A DNA stretch of 64,000 nucleotides from Pseudomonas citronellolis (GCF_029335315.1 NZ_JARJLT010000301.1:1-64000), one strand, 5' to 3'; positions 15,668 through 25,118 are shown, counted from the stretch's first letter. A program made the numbers and translations. Notes: generated from the sequence alone by a model not told the origin.

Positions 15668-16915
15668 TCAGCCCAGGCGCAGGCGGCTGGCGCCCACCAG
15701 CCAGCCATAGATCACGTACAGCACCAGGGTGGCGAGCAGCAGCAGGCCGCCCAGGGCGGTGGCCATGCCCCAGTTGATGGTGGTGTTGGTGTAGAAGGCG
15801 ACGAAGTAGCTGACCATCTGGTCGTTCGGGCTGCCCAGCAGCGCCGGGGTGATGTAGTAGCCGATCGACAGGATGAACACCAGCAGGCAACCGGCGCCGA
15901 CGCCGGCCACGGTCTGCGGGAAGTACACCCGCCAGAAGCTGGCGAACGGGTGGCAGCCGAGGGAGATCGCCGCGCGCATGTAGCTCGGCGAGATGCTCTT
16001 CATCACGCTGAAGATCGGCAGGATCATGAACGGCAGCATGATGTGCACCATGGCGATGTACACGCCGGTGCGGTTGAACACCAGTTGCAGCGGCTGGTCG
16101 ATCAGGCCGAGCTTGAGCAGCGCGCCGTTGATCAGGCCGCCGGCCTGCAGCAGCACGATCCAGGCCGCCACGCGGACCAGGATCGAGGTCCAGAACGGCA
16201 GCAGCACCAGGATCATCAGCAGGTTGCTCTTGCGCGTCGGCAGGTTGGCCAGCAGGTAGGCCAGCGGGTAGGCCAGCAGCAGGCAGATGACGGTGATCAC
16301 CGCGCCCATCCAGAAGGTGCGCGCGAAGATGTCCAGGTAGATGGCCTGGTCCGGGGTGGCCGCGGCCACCTCGCCGAGGTCGTCGATGCGATGGTCGACG
16401 GCGGCGAGCAGGTAATAGGGGGTGACGCTGCTGGCGTTGCGACGGATCGCCTGCCAGTAGGCCGGATCGCCCCAGCGCTCGTCGATGGACTCCATGGCGT
16501 CCTTGTAGGAAGCCGGTTGCTCCTTGAACGGCAGGGCGCGGGCGGTCTTGGCCATCAGGCTGCGGTAGCCGGCCAGTTCCATGTTCAGGCGCTTGGAGAG
16601 GTCACCGATGGTCTGGTTCTTGCGCGCGGCGTAGAGGTCTTCGCTCAGCGCCTGGTACACCGCTTCCGGCGGCAGGGACTTGCCGTCCCAGGCGGTGATG
16701 GCGTTGACGGTCTTCGGCAGCGAGCCGACCACCTCGGGGTTGTTCACGCTCTTGTAGAGCAGCGCGGCGATCGGCACCAGGAACGTCAGCAGGAGGAACA
16801 GCAGCAGAGGCAGGACCAGGGCCTGGGATTTCAGGCGGTTCATCCGCTCCGCACGCGCCAGGCGCTGCTTGAGGGTGGGGCCGGCGACCTCGTTCAAGGA
16901 CACAGCGGTGGCCAT
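15668..16915 (-). CDS. agtC: AgtC, ABC transporter permease (GABA/5-aminovalerate)
   Basis: 415 residues. The first helix ('ALVLPLLLFLLLTFLVPIAALL') is followed by a large periplasmic insert (about residues 60-200), then the PotB-type permease core with the EAA loop ('MRAAISLGCHPFASFWRVYFP'). ATG 16915 (MATAVSLNEV) has GGAG upstream. The insert makes it longer than the usual ~280-residue PotB, as in other Pseudomonas polyamine/amino-acid permeases of this type. Pairs with AgtD. Confidence 0.88.
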   Translation of the reverse strand: MATAVSLNEVAGPTLKQRLARAERMNRLKSQALVLPLLLFLLLTFLVPIAALLYKSVNNPEVVGSLPKTVNAITAWDGKSLPPEAVYQALSEDLYAARKNQTIGDLSKRLNMELAGYRSLMAKTARALPFKEQPASYKDAMESIDERWGDPAYWQAIRRNASSVTPYYLLAAVDHRIDDLGEVAAATPDQAIYLDIFARTFWMGAVITVICLLLAYPLAYLLANLPTRKSNLLMILVLLPFWTSILVRVAAWIVLLQAGGLINGALLKLGLIDQPLQLVFNRTGVYIAMVHIMLPFMILPIFSVMKSISPSYMRAAISLGCHPFASFWRVYFPQTVAGVGAGCLLVFILSIGYYITPALLGSPNDQMVSYFVAFYTNTTINWGMATALGGLLLLATLVLYVIYGWLVGASRLRLG

Positions 16916-17019
16916 AGCGAACTCCGGTAAAACGGGCCGCCCGCGAAGGCGGCCAAGGTGTGGTGTATCAGGTGTGTCGCGGTGCGCGCCGCCGAACCGG
17001 GGGATTGCCCCGGCGGGCA

Positions 17020-17042
17020 CGGCCCGCACTGCCTGCGGGCCG
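17020..17042 (-). other. Stem-loop after agtB
   Basis: CGGCCCGCA and TGCGGGCCG form a 9-bp stem in the 174-bp gap between agtB and agtC, with no T-run. Such hairpins behind binding-protein genes often protect the upstream mRNA and keep permease levels lower. Confidence 0.5.
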
Positions 17043-17089
17043 TTGCGGCGTCGCCGCGGGTGCCGCCCGGGAGGGCGGCGGGGCTGCCC

Positions 17090-18148
17090 TTACTTGGCGG
17101 CCCAGGCGTTGAAGCGCTGTTCCAGCTGCTCGCCGTAGTCGGCCCAGAAGGTCACGTCCATGCCCACCTGGTTCTCGATGTTGGCCGGGGTGGTCGGCAT
17201 GTTGGTCAGCACGCCCTTGTCCAGCAGGCTCACGGTGTTCTTGTTCACCGGGCCGTAGGCGATGTTCTCGGCGTAGATCTTCTGCTGCTCGGGCTTGACC
17301 GAGAAGGCGATGAACTTCAGGGCGTCGTCCTTCTTCTTGGCGCCTTTCGGGATGGCCCAGGCGTCGAAGTCGTAGATGCCGCCGTTCCACACGACCTTCA
17401 GGTTGCTTTCCTTCTGCACCGAGGCGATGCGGCCGTTGTAGGCCGAGCTCATCACCACGTCACCGGAGGCGAGGTACTGCGGCGGCTGGGCGCCGGCTTC
17501 CCACCACTGGATGTTCGGCTTGATCTCGTCGAGCTTCTTGAAAGCGCGATCCTGGCCTTCCTTGGTGGCCAGCACCTTGTAGACGTCCTTCGGCGCGACG
17601 CCATCGGCCATCAGGGCGAATTCCAGGGTGTACTTGGCGCCTTTGCGCAGGCCACGCTTGCCCGGGTACTTCTTGGTGTCCCAGAAGTCGGCCCAGCCGG
17701 TGGGGGCGCTCTTCAGCTTGTCGGCGTTGTAGGCCAGCACGGTGGACCAGACGAAGAAGCCGACGCCGCAGTTGCTCACCGCGCCCGGAACGTAGTCTTC
17801 GGCCTTGCCGAGGATGGCCGGGTCGATTTCCTCGAACATGCCTTCGTCACAGCCGCGGGCCAGTTCCGGCGACTCCACCTCGACCAGGTCCCAGGTCACG
17901 CTCTTGGTGTCGACCATGGCCTTCACCTTGGCCATCTCGCCGTTGTACTCGCCGGCGATGACCTTGTTGCCGGTGGCCTTTTCGAAGGGCTGGTAGAACG
18001 CCTTGGTCTGGGCGTCCTTGTTGGCGCCGCCGAAGGAGATCACGGTCAGATCGGTGGCCGCCATCGACTGCGCGGCGCAGGCCAGGCCCAGGGTCAGCGC
18101 GGCGAGCTTGAGGCCGGCCTTCGACGGGTGGAACGGGGACTTCGACAT
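17090..18148 (-). CDS. agtB: AgtB, periplasmic substrate-binding protein
   Basis: 352 residues with a Sec signal peptide (MSKSPFHPSKAGLKLAALTL..., cleavage near 'AQSMAA'), then a PotD-like SBP fold ('LTVISFGGANKDAQTKAFY', 'YAENIAYGPVNKN'). It delivers 4-aminobutyrate/5-aminovalerate-type ligands to AgtCD. ATG 18148 with GGAGAGAAG upstream. It closely resembles the second binding protein at 19660-20700 (shared 'VISFGGANK', 'PELARGC', 'MSSAYNGRIA'), so the two arose by duplication. Confidence 0.88.
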   Translation of the reverse strand: MSKSPFHPSKAGLKLAALTLGLACAAQSMAATDLTVISFGGANKDAQTKAFYQPFEKATGNKVIAGEYNGEMAKVKAMVDTKSVTWDLVEVESPELARGCDEGMFEEIDPAILGKAEDYVPGAVSNCGVGFFVWSTVLAYNADKLKSAPTGWADFWDTKKYPGKRGLRKGAKYTLEFALMADGVAPKDVYKVLATKEGQDRAFKKLDEIKPNIQWWEAGAQPPQYLASGDVVMSSAYNGRIASVQKESNLKVVWNGGIYDFDAWAIPKGAKKKDDALKFIAFSVKPEQQKIYAENIAYGPVNKNTVSLLDKGVLTNMPTTPANIENQVGMDVTFWADYGEQLEQRFNAWAAK

Positions 18149-18189
18149 TATTCTTCTCTCCACAGTGTGCTGGTTTGTTTTTCTTCGAA

Positions 18190-19299
18190 TCAGGCCGCCG
18201 AGAGCGGGTCGAGGGCACGCACGTGCTCCACGGCCCAGCCCAGCGGTACCACGTCGCCCACGCGCAGGGCGGGGTCGAGCCCGGCGATCGGCTGCTTGAC
18301 GAAGAAGTCCGTGCGGCCGCAAACCTCCAGGCGGATGCGCACGTGGTCGCCAAGATAGATGAACTCGGCCACACGGCCGGAGAAACGGTTCACGCAGCTC
18401 TCGCTCTGCCCGTTCAGGCGCACCCGCTCGGGGCGGATCGACAGGCTGACGGCGTCGCCGGGCTGGCCGACGTTGACCGCCAGCGCCTCGACCTTCTCGC
18501 CGCGCGCCAGGGCCACCACGCAGCGGTCGCCGTCCTGGCTCTGCAGTTGCCCGGCGATGCGGTTGTTCTCGCCGATGAAGTTGGCCACGAAGGAATTGCG
18601 CGGGTGTTCGTAGAGCTCCGCCGGCGGGGCGATCTGCTGGATCTCACCCTGGTGGAAGACCGCCACCCGGTCGGACATGGTCAGCGCTTCGCCCTGGTCG
18701 TGGGTCACGTAGACCACGGTCACGCCCAGGCGCTGGTGGATGTGCTTGATTTCCATCTGCATGTGCTCGCGCAGTTGCTTGTCGAGCGCACCCAGGGGTT
18801 CGTCCATCAGCACCAGCTGCGGCTCGAAGACCAGCGCGCGGGCCAGGGCCACGCGCTGCTGCTGGCCGCCGGAGAGCTGCGCCGGGTAGCGCCCGCCGAA
18901 GGCGTCGAGCTGGACCATGGACAGCGCGCGCTTGACCCGCTCGGCCACGTCGGTCTTGCTCATGCCGCGCACGGACAGCGGGAAGGCCAGGTTCTCGGCC
19001 ACGGTCATGTGCGGGAACAGGGCATAGTTCTGGAACACCATGCCGATGTCGCGCTTGTGCGGGGGGACGTTGTTGATCGCGCGGCCGGCCAGCTGGATCT
19101 CGCCGGCGGTGGGGGTTTCGAAACCGGCCAGCATCATCAGGCTGGTGGTCTTGCCGGAGCCGGAGGGGCCCAGCAGGGTCAGGAATTCGCCTTTGCGAAT
19201 ATCCAGGTTGAGGTCTTTGACGATGAGCGTCTCGCCGTCGTAGCTCTTCTGGACGCCACGGAAGCTGACCAGCACATCGTTCGCCTGAGTCTCGGCCAT
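18190..19299 (-). CDS. agtA: AgtA, ABC transporter ATPase
   Basis: 369 residues. Walker A 'GPSGSGKTT' near residue 45, Q-loop 'MVFQNYALFPHMTV', signature 'LSGGQQQRVALARAL', Walker B 'LVLMDEP', H-loop 'YVTHD', and a C-terminal TOBE domain (about 290-365). Energises AgtCD import. First gene of the agtABCD run, with its promoter likely in the 19300-19454 interval downstream of a terminator. Confidence 0.92.
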   Translation of the reverse strand: MAETQANDVLVSFRGVQKSYDGETLIVKDLNLDIRKGEFLTLLGPSGSGKTTSLMMLAGFETPTAGEIQLAGRAINNVPPHKRDIGMVFQNYALFPHMTVAENLAFPLSVRGMSKTDVAERVKRALSMVQLDAFGGRYPAQLSGGQQQRVALARALVFEPQLVLMDEPLGALDKQLREHMQMEIKHIHQRLGVTVVYVTHDQGEALTMSDRVAVFHQGEIQQIAPPAELYEHPRNSFVANFIGENNRIAGQLQSQDGDRCVVALARGEKVEALAVNVGQPGDAVSLSIRPERVRLNGQSESCVNRFSGRVAEFIYLGDHVRIRLEVCGRTDFFVKQPIAGLDPALRVGDVVPLGWAVEHVRALDPLSAA

Positions 19300-19454
19300 A
19301 ACCGCACCTTTGTATTTATGTAAGTAATGCCGTGGAGCAAGACTAGAGAAGCCTGCACAGCGCGCAAATCGGGCGGGGAGAGAACTTGCTATAAGGGTAG
19401 AAGAGGATCGTCTGTAGGGCGATCCCTACACGAAAAGTGGGGCTATCAAATGCA

Positions 19455-19486
19455 AAAAACCGGTGTCGCACTGATTGCGACACCGG
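19455..19486 (-). terminator. Terminator of the upstream binding-protein gene
   Basis: Minus strand CCGGTGTCGCA-ATCAG-TGCGACACCGG (11-bp stem) followed by TTTTTT. It separates the 19660-20700 gene from agtA, so agtA needs its own promoter. Confidence 0.85.
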
Positions 19487-19489
19487 CTT

Positions 19490-19659
19490 ATCCAAGACCG
19501 ACCCAGAACCTGTCTATGAGCTCGCGAGCTAGAGCGGGACAAGGCGAGAACAGGCGAGTGACGGACCGGGCTCGCGTTCGAGTTCAGGCCGCTAAATGAG
19601 CATCGCTCGCCTGTAGTCAACGCAGTCACGCCGACGCGCAGCAGCTCGTAGGCAGGTTC
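19490..19659. other. Non-coding interval with 9-bp inverted repeat
   Basis: No gene is visible. ACAGGCGAG (19550-19558) and CTCGCCTGT (19606-19614) form an inverted repeat around a GC-rich core, and GAGCTCGCGAGCT is a near-palindrome at about 19518-19530. It may be an intergenic repeat element. The remaining part of the gap (19300-19454) should hold the agtA promoter. Confidence 0.4.
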
Positions 19660-20700
19660 TCAGCGCTTGGCCCAGTCCTCGAAACGTTTCTCCAGGGCGT
19701 CGCCGTGCTCGGCCCAGAAGGCCACGCTCATGCCCAGGGCGTTGGCCATGTTGCGCGGCGCGGTGGGCAGGTTGGCGGCCACCTGCGGGTCGAGCTGCGC
19801 CACTGCCTTGCGATTGGTCGGGCCGTAGGCGATGTTCTCGGCGTAGACCTTCTGCTGCGCCGGCTGGCTGGCGAAGGCGATGAACTGCTCGGCCAGTTCC
19901 TTCTTCCACGCCCCGGCCGGCAGCGCCCAGAAGTCGAAGTCATAGATGCCACCGCCCCAGACCATGCGCAGGCCCTTCTGCTCGGGCTGCGCCGCGGCGA
20001 TCCGGCCGTTGTAGGCCGAGCTCATGACCACGCTGCCGTCGGACAGGTCGCGCACCGGGTCCTGGCCGGACTTCCACCAGCGGATTGCCGGGCGGAGTTC
20101 ATCGAGCTTGTGGAAGGCGCGGTCGACGCCGGCCGGAGTGCCGAGCACCTGGTAGACGTCCTTGGGCGCGACGCCGTCGGCCATCAGCGCGAATTCCAGG
20201 CTGTACTTGGCGCCCCAGCGCAGGCCGCGCTTGCCCGGAAATTTCTTCAGGTCCCAGAAGTCGGCCCAGCTTTCGGGCTTGCCCTGAACCTTGTCCTGGT
20301 TGTAGGCCAGCAGGGTGGTCCAGACGAAGATGCCGACACCGCAGGGCTGCACCGCGCCGGGAACGAAGTCCGCCGGGTCGCCGATCAGGCGCTGGTCGAG
20401 CTTCTGGAACAACCCCTCCTGGCAACCACGCGCCAGCTCCGGGGCCTCCACCTCGACCACGTCCCAGGACACGTGGCTGATCTCCACCATGTGCCGCAGC
20501 TTGTCCAGGTCGCCATTATAGGAACCGTGCACCACCGCCGTGCCGGTGCCGGCCTTGAAGGGCTCGTAGAAGGCCTTCTCCTGGGCCGCCTTGTTGGCCC
20601 CGCCGAAGGAAATCACCGTCACGTAGTCCGCCAGCGCCGGCGTGGCGACAGATCCCAGCAGGCCGGCCAGCAGCCCGCCCCGTACCGCTCGCAACAACAT
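19660..20700 (-). CDS. Second PotD-like binding protein (PA0602-like)
   Basis: 346 residues with signal peptide (MLLRAVRGGLLAGLLGSVAT..., cleavage after 'PALA') and the same SBP fold as AgtB. It lies upstream of agtA and downstream of agtR, the position of PA0602. It has its own terminator, so it is expressed separately from agtABCD. It may feed the same permease with a different ligand or act as a scavenger. ATG 20700 with AAGGAGAAA upstream. Confidence 0.85.
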   Translation of the reverse strand: MLLRAVRGGLLAGLLGSVATPALADYVTVISFGGANKAAQEKAFYEPFKAGTGTAVVHGSYNGDLDKLRHMVEISHVSWDVVEVEAPELARGCQEGLFQKLDQRLIGDPADFVPGAVQPCGVGIFVWTTLLAYNQDKVQGKPESWADFWDLKKFPGKRGLRWGAKYSLEFALMADGVAPKDVYQVLGTPAGVDRAFHKLDELRPAIRWWKSGQDPVRDLSDGSVVMSSAYNGRIAAAQPEQKGLRMVWGGGIYDFDFWALPAGAWKKELAEQFIAFASQPAQQKVYAENIAYGPTNRKAVAQLDPQVAANLPTAPRNMANALGMSVAFWAEHGDALEKRFEDWAKR

Positions 20701-20837
20701 CCCTTTCTCCTTGTTCTGGTGAGGTGCCCCGCGGGGCCGCCCATGATTCCCTTTCGCCGGGCCGCGAGATAGGCGGCCTTTGCAAAAACCGGAAGGGACG
20801 CACATTCGGCGCGGCGGATGTGCGATGCGGGCGCAGC

Positions 20838-21467
20838 TCAGACCAGCTTGTGCTCCACCGCGTACTTCACCAGATCGGCCACCGAGTTGGCGCCGAGCTT
20901 CTGCATCAGCCGCGCCTTGTGGGTGCTGATGGTCTTGCTGCTGACCGCCAGGTGCTGGGCGATCTCGTTGACGCCCTCGCCTTTCACCAGGCGTTCGAAC
21001 ACCGAGAACTCGCGCTCGGAGAGCAGCGCGTGGGACGGCCGCGAGTCGGTCAGGCCGACCTCGAAGACCATCCGGTCGGCCAGTTCCGGGTCGATGTAGC
21101 GGCCACCGCTGGCGACCTTGCGGATCGCCGTGAGCAGCAGCGCCGGGTCGCTGTCCTTGGTGGCGTAGCCGGCCGCGCCAATCTTCAGCGCCCGCGCGGC
21201 CATCTGCACCTCGTCGTGCATGGACAGCATGAGGATCGCCGGCGCGTCGTTCAGCGCGCGAATCCGCGGGATGGCCTCCAGGCCGTTCATGCCGGGCATG
21301 GAGATGTCCAGCAGGACCACCTCGCAGGGCACCTGGCGCAGGGTTTCGAGCAGTTGCTCGCCATTGGTGGCCTCGCCCACCACCTGCAGGTCCTTGGCCA
21401 TGCCGATCAGTTGCTTGATGCCCTCGCGGACGATGGTGTGGTCTTCCGCCACCAGTACTCGAATCAC
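20838..21467 (-). CDS. agtR: AgtR, NarL/LuxR-type response regulator
   Basis: 209 residues. Receiver domain with 'VLVAEDHTIVREG', phospho-acceptor Asp in 'VVLLDISMPGMNG' and Lys in 'YATKDSDP'; C-terminal LuxR helix-turn-helix ('VNEIAQHLAVSSKTISTHKA'). GTG 21467 with GGGAG upstream. It partners with AgtS and by homology to PA0601 activates agtABCD in response to GABA/5-aminovalerate. Confidence 0.9.
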   Translation of the reverse strand: MIRVLVAEDHTIVREGIKQLIGMAKDLQVVGEATNGEQLLETLRQVPCEVVLLDISMPGMNGLEAIPRIRALNDAPAILMLSMHDEVQMAARALKIGAAGYATKDSDPALLLTAIRKVASGGRYIDPELADRMVFEVGLTDSRPSHALLSEREFSVFERLVKGEGVNEIAQHLAVSSKTISTHKARLMQKLGANSVADLVKYAVEHKLV

Positions 21468-21504
21468 GCTCGTCTCCCGACCATTGCTCACTACGCCGGC
21501 GCCC

Positions 21505-23928
21505 TCACGGCGCTTCCGGCATTTCCCCCGGCTCCAGCGGCACCCGCACGCGCAGGCTGCTGCCCTCCCCCGGCAGGCTGTCGATCTCCAGCCGCCCGCC
21601 AAGCATCAGCACGCGCTCGCGCATGCCGACCAGGCCGAACGAGCTGCCGCGCCAGGCGGCCTCGGTGTCGAAGCCGCGCCCATCGTCGCCGATGCTCAGG
21701 CAGAGTTCCGCGCCCTCCACCCGCAGGGCCAGCTCGACAGTATGCGCCTGGGCGTGGCGCATGACATTGGTCAGCGCCTCCTGGAGGATGCGGAACAGGC
21801 CGATGGCCTTGGCGTCGCCGAGGCGCGGCGGGTTCTCCGGCACCTCCACCAGGCAGGGGATGCCGGTGCGCGCCTCGAAGCGCCGCGCCTGCCATTCCAG
21901 CGCCGAACCGATGCCGGCGTCGAGGATCGGCGGACGCAGCGCCGAGGCCACGTCGCGCACCAGCTGGAACAGCTGGGCGATCAGCTTCTTCATGTTGCCC
22001 AGGCGCTCGTTGAGGCCGGGGTCCAGCTCGCCGTAGCCCAGCTCGCACATGGAGGTTTCCAGCTTGAGCACGGTGAGCACCTGGCCCAGCTCGTCGTGGA
22101 CCTCGCGGGCGATGCGTGCCTTCTCTTCCTCACGCACGCTTTCCAGGTGCGCGGAGAGCTCGCGCAGCTGGGCGCGCGACTGCGCCAGCTCCAGCTCGGT
22201 TTGCTTGTTCTCGCTGATGTCCCAGACCACCCCGTCCCAGGCCAGCCGGCCGCCGTCGAGCTGTCGCGCGGTGGCCTTGATGTCGACCCAGCGCGGCTCG
22301 CCGGTGCGGCTGAGGATGCGCCCCTGCCAGTGCCAGTTCTTGCCGCCGGCCACCGCCTCCAGCTGGCTGGCGAGGTACCCCTCGCGCTCGCCCGGGTGCA
22401 CCAGGCCGATGATGCCCAGGCCGCTCTCGCCCAGGTAGCCGGGCGCGTAGCCCAGCGAGGCCTCGCTACCGCCGCTGATGAAGCTGATATGTGCGAAGTC
22501 GGAGGAATCGTCCGGCTCGCTGGGCTCCAGGCGGAACACCAGGCCGGGAACGTTGGCGGCGATGCCCTGCAGGCGCGCCTCGCTTTCTTCCAGGGCGGCG
22601 CGGGCGCGGCGGCGCTCGGTGGCGTCGTTGAGGAACACCAGCAGGTACTCGGAACCGCCGAAGCGCAGGAAGCTCAGCGACACCTCGGCCGGCAGCCACT
22701 GGCCGTCGGCGCGGCGCAAGTGGCTCTCGAAGCTCAGCGGGCCCTCCTCGCTGTTGCGCGCACGGCGCCACAGGTCGAGCCAGGCGTCCATGTCCAGGCC
22801 CGGCTCGAAGTCGGCGAGGGGCCGCTCGATCACCTCGCCCGGGGCGTAGCCGAGCATGTCCTCGGCGGCACGGTTGGCGTAGCGCACGTGGCTGTCCCAG
22901 TTGACCCAGAGGATGCCCACGGTGCTGCTGTCGATGGCGAACTGGGTCAGCCGCAAGGCCTCCTCGGCCGCCTGGCGCAGCTCGATGTCGCGGCGCGCGG
23001 CGAGCAGGCGCTGCTCCAGCTGGTTGCGTTGATGACGCAGCCAGAACGCCGTGGCCAGCGCCAGCGACAGGAGCAGGCCGAGCAGCAGGCAGAGGTTCTG
23101 CCAGAACCCCGGCGACTGCGCCAGGCGCGGGTATTGCGGCTGCAGCCAGCGCTCGTGCAGCTGGTCCAGCTGCTTGGCCGGCAGCGCGCGCAGGCTGGCG
23201 TCGAGGATGCCGGCCAGCTCCGGCAGGTCGCGCCGGGTGGCGAGGCGCAGCAGCTGTGGATAACCGATGTCGGCGACCACGCGAAAGCCGGCGAACTCCG
23301 ACTCGCGGCTGAGCCGCGCCAGGTGCGCTTCGTCGATCACCGCGTAGCCGGCCTCCTGGCCGAGCACGCGGCGCAGCGCCTCGCGATCGCTATCGGTGAG
23401 TTGCAGGGCGATGCCGGAATAGGTGCCGCGCAGGTAGTCGGACACCACGCTCGGGCCACGCAGGGCCACCGGCTCGGTGCCGTCCAGGTGATCCAGCTCC
23501 ACCGCGCCGGGGCCGTCGCGGAAGCCGATGAGCATCCGCGGCACGCGCAGGTAAGGGTCGGAGAACAACCACTCGCGCAGGCTCGACGGGGTCTGCGCGA
23601 GGCCCGGCGCGAGGTCGATCTCGCCAGCGCGGGCAGCACGCTCCAGCGCCTCCTGGTCGGGATAGACGCGCCATTGCAGGCTCACCTGCAGCGCACCGGC
23701 GAGCCATTCGAGCAGTTCCACGTTGGCCCCGGAAAGCTGCTGCAGGCGCCGGTCCTGCTGGGCGTAGGGCGCATCCAGCACCACGCCGGCGCGCAACTGC
23801 GGGTGGGCCTGCAGCCAGGCGCGCTGGGCCGCGTCCAGGGGCACGTTGGGCGCCGCTTCCTGCGCCGCGCCCGGCAATGCAATGCACAACAGCAACGCCG
23901 CCACGGCGCCCCACCACAGTCGAGCCAT
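21505..23928 (-). CDS. agtS: AgtS, hybrid-free sensor histidine kinase with periplasmic ligand domain
   Basis: 807 residues. Signal peptide (MARLWWGAVAALLLCIALP), a bacterial SBP family-3 domain (about 35-265) that should bind the amino acid, one membrane helix ('LCLLLGLLLSLALATAFWL'), two PAS/PAC domains (about 330-590), then HisKA_3 with the phospho-His in 'REVHDELGQ' and an HATPase ('DDGRGFD'). ATG 23928 has GGGGAG upstream; the much longer in-frame ORF (to 24672) is antisense to the next gene and rejected. Homologue of PA0600. Confidence 0.9.
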   Translation of the reverse strand: MARLWWGAVAALLLCIALPGAAQEAAPNVPLDAAQRAWLQAHPQLRAGVVLDAPYAQQDRRLQQLSGANVELLEWLAGALQVSLQWRVYPDQEALERAARAGEIDLAPGLAQTPSSLREWLFSDPYLRVPRMLIGFRDGPGAVELDHLDGTEPVALRGPSVVSDYLRGTYSGIALQLTDSDREALRRVLGQEAGYAVIDEAHLARLSRESEFAGFRVVADIGYPQLLRLATRRDLPELAGILDASLRALPAKQLDQLHERWLQPQYPRLAQSPGFWQNLCLLLGLLLSLALATAFWLRHQRNQLEQRLLAARRDIELRQAAEEALRLTQFAIDSSTVGILWVNWDSHVRYANRAAEDMLGYAPGEVIERPLADFEPGLDMDAWLDLWRRARNSEEGPLSFESHLRRADGQWLPAEVSLSFLRFGGSEYLLVFLNDATERRRARAALEESEARLQGIAANVPGLVFRLEPSEPDDSSDFAHISFISGGSEASLGYAPGYLGESGLGIIGLVHPGEREGYLASQLEAVAGGKNWHWQGRILSRTGEPRWVDIKATARQLDGGRLAWDGVVWDISENKQTELELAQSRAQLRELSAHLESVREEEKARIAREVHDELGQVLTVLKLETSMCELGYGELDPGLNERLGNMKKLIAQLFQLVRDVASALRPPILDAGIGSALEWQARRFEARTGIPCLVEVPENPPRLGDAKAIGLFRILQEALTNVMRHAQAHTVELALRVEGAELCLSIGDDGRGFDTEAAWRGSSFGLVGMRERVLMLGGRLEIDSLPGEGSSLRVRVPLEPGEMPEAP

Positions 23929-24070
23929 GCCCACTCCCCGAATCAAAGGCGCGCCTACCTTACCGTACGCCGGGGGGAACTCGGTAAGCCCGGCGCCTGA
24001 CAAACCAGGAACAAGGCAGTAGTCTGGCCGTTTTGCCAGGCCCTGTCCGAACCCGCCAGGAACCCGTCCC

Positions 24071-25111
24071 ATGCCCCGTCCAGCCCAGCCGACCCGACTC
24101 GCCCTCTGCCTGGCCCTGAGCCTGGCGCCCCTGGCGCCACTGCTCGCCGAAGAGACACCGGCCAGCCCGCCCGGCCCGGCGGTGGCCCCCGCCACACCGG
24201 CGCGCCCGGACCTTGAGGAGCGCAGCCAGGACGAGAGCAAGTCATTGCAGCAACGCCTGCCGGAAAAGCAGCAGCAGACCCTGCAGGCCGGCGACGAAAG
24301 CTTCCTCGCCCTGTGGCTGCCGGCGAACGCGCCGCAGGCAGAGGGCGTGGTGATCATCGTTCCCGGCGACGGCGAGAACCCCGACTGGCCGGTGGCGGTC
24401 GGCCCGCTGCGGCGCAAGCTGCCCGACGCCGGCTGGCAGACCCTGGCCTTGAGCCTGCCGGACCCGCAGGACAGCCAGCCGCTGCCACGCAAGGAAAGCC
24501 CGGACAAGGCCGCCGCCGACAGCGACGCCGGCGCCAGCAGCAAGGACGTGAAGGGCCAGGCCGGCGCCGCCACGCCCACGCCGGAAAGCACCGCCGAAGC
24601 CGGCAGCGCCGAACCGGCCCAGGCCAGCGGCGAGGCGCCGCCAGCGCCGGACCCGGCCATCGAAAGACGCAAGGCCTACGCCGACCGGGTGATGGCGCGC
24701 ATCCAGGCCGGTCTCGACTTCGCCCTGCAGGACAAGCCGAAGAGCGTCATCCTCGTCGGCCACGGTACCGGCGCCTACTGGGCCGCGCGCTACCTGGCCG
24801 AGCGCGAGCCGGGCGATATCCACAACCTGCTGCTGGTCGGCGCGGAGCTGCCGCGGGACTTCCGTCCGGCCCTGGAAGACATGGTGCCGCGCCTGCCGCT
24901 GGCGGTGGGCGACTTTTATTACCGCGACCGCCGCGATGACCGCGACGCCGCCAAGGCACGCCTGCAGGCCAGCAAGCGCGAGACCGGCAAGACCTACGTG
25001 CAGATCGCCATGAACGCCCTGCCGGCGGACCGCGCCACCGAGCAGGACCAGCTGTACCGGCGGATACGCGGCTGGCTGTCGCTGCACCTGAAAGCGGCGC
25101 AGGCGGAATGA
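24071..25111 (+). CDS. DUF3530 alpha/beta-hydrolase-like secreted protein
   Basis: 346 residues with an N-terminal signal peptide ('LALCLALSLAPLAPLLAEE') and an alpha/beta-hydrolase-like core ('GVVIIVPGDGENPDWP', 'VILVGHGTGAYWAARYL'). The nucleophile elbow reads GHGTG, with Gly where Ser is expected, so classical hydrolase activity is doubtful. A low-complexity Ala/Pro/Glu linker fills about residues 145-205. Position matches PA0599. Function unknown. Confidence 0.8.
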   Translation: MPRPAQPTRLALCLALSLAPLAPLLAEETPASPPGPAVAPATPARPDLEERSQDESKSLQQRLPEKQQQTLQAGDESFLALWLPANAPQAEGVVIIVPGDGENPDWPVAVGPLRRKLPDAGWQTLALSLPDPQDSQPLPRKESPDKAAADSDAGASSKDVKGQAGAATPTPESTAEAGSAEPAQASGEAPPAPDPAIERRKAYADRVMARIQAGLDFALQDKPKSVILVGHGTGAYWAARYLAEREPGDIHNLLLVGAELPRDFRPALEDMVPRLPLAVGDFYYRDRRDDRDAAKARLQASKRETGKTYVQIAMNALPADRATEQDQLYRRIRGWLSLHLKAAQAE

Positions 25112-25118
25112 GGCACCG

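Noticed and set aside
19300-19454. A sigma-54 promoter before agtA
   Set aside because: No GG-N10-GC spacing of the -24/-12 type was found; a sigma-70-like TTGCGC/TAGTCT pair is possible but weak.
21220-24000. 926-codon plus-strand frame over agtS
   Set aside because: Antisense shadow of the sensor kinase, which has complete domain motifs.
23929-24672. Upstream extension of agtS to 24672
   Set aside because: It would be antisense to the DUF3530 gene; ATG 23928 has a ribosome site and signal peptide.
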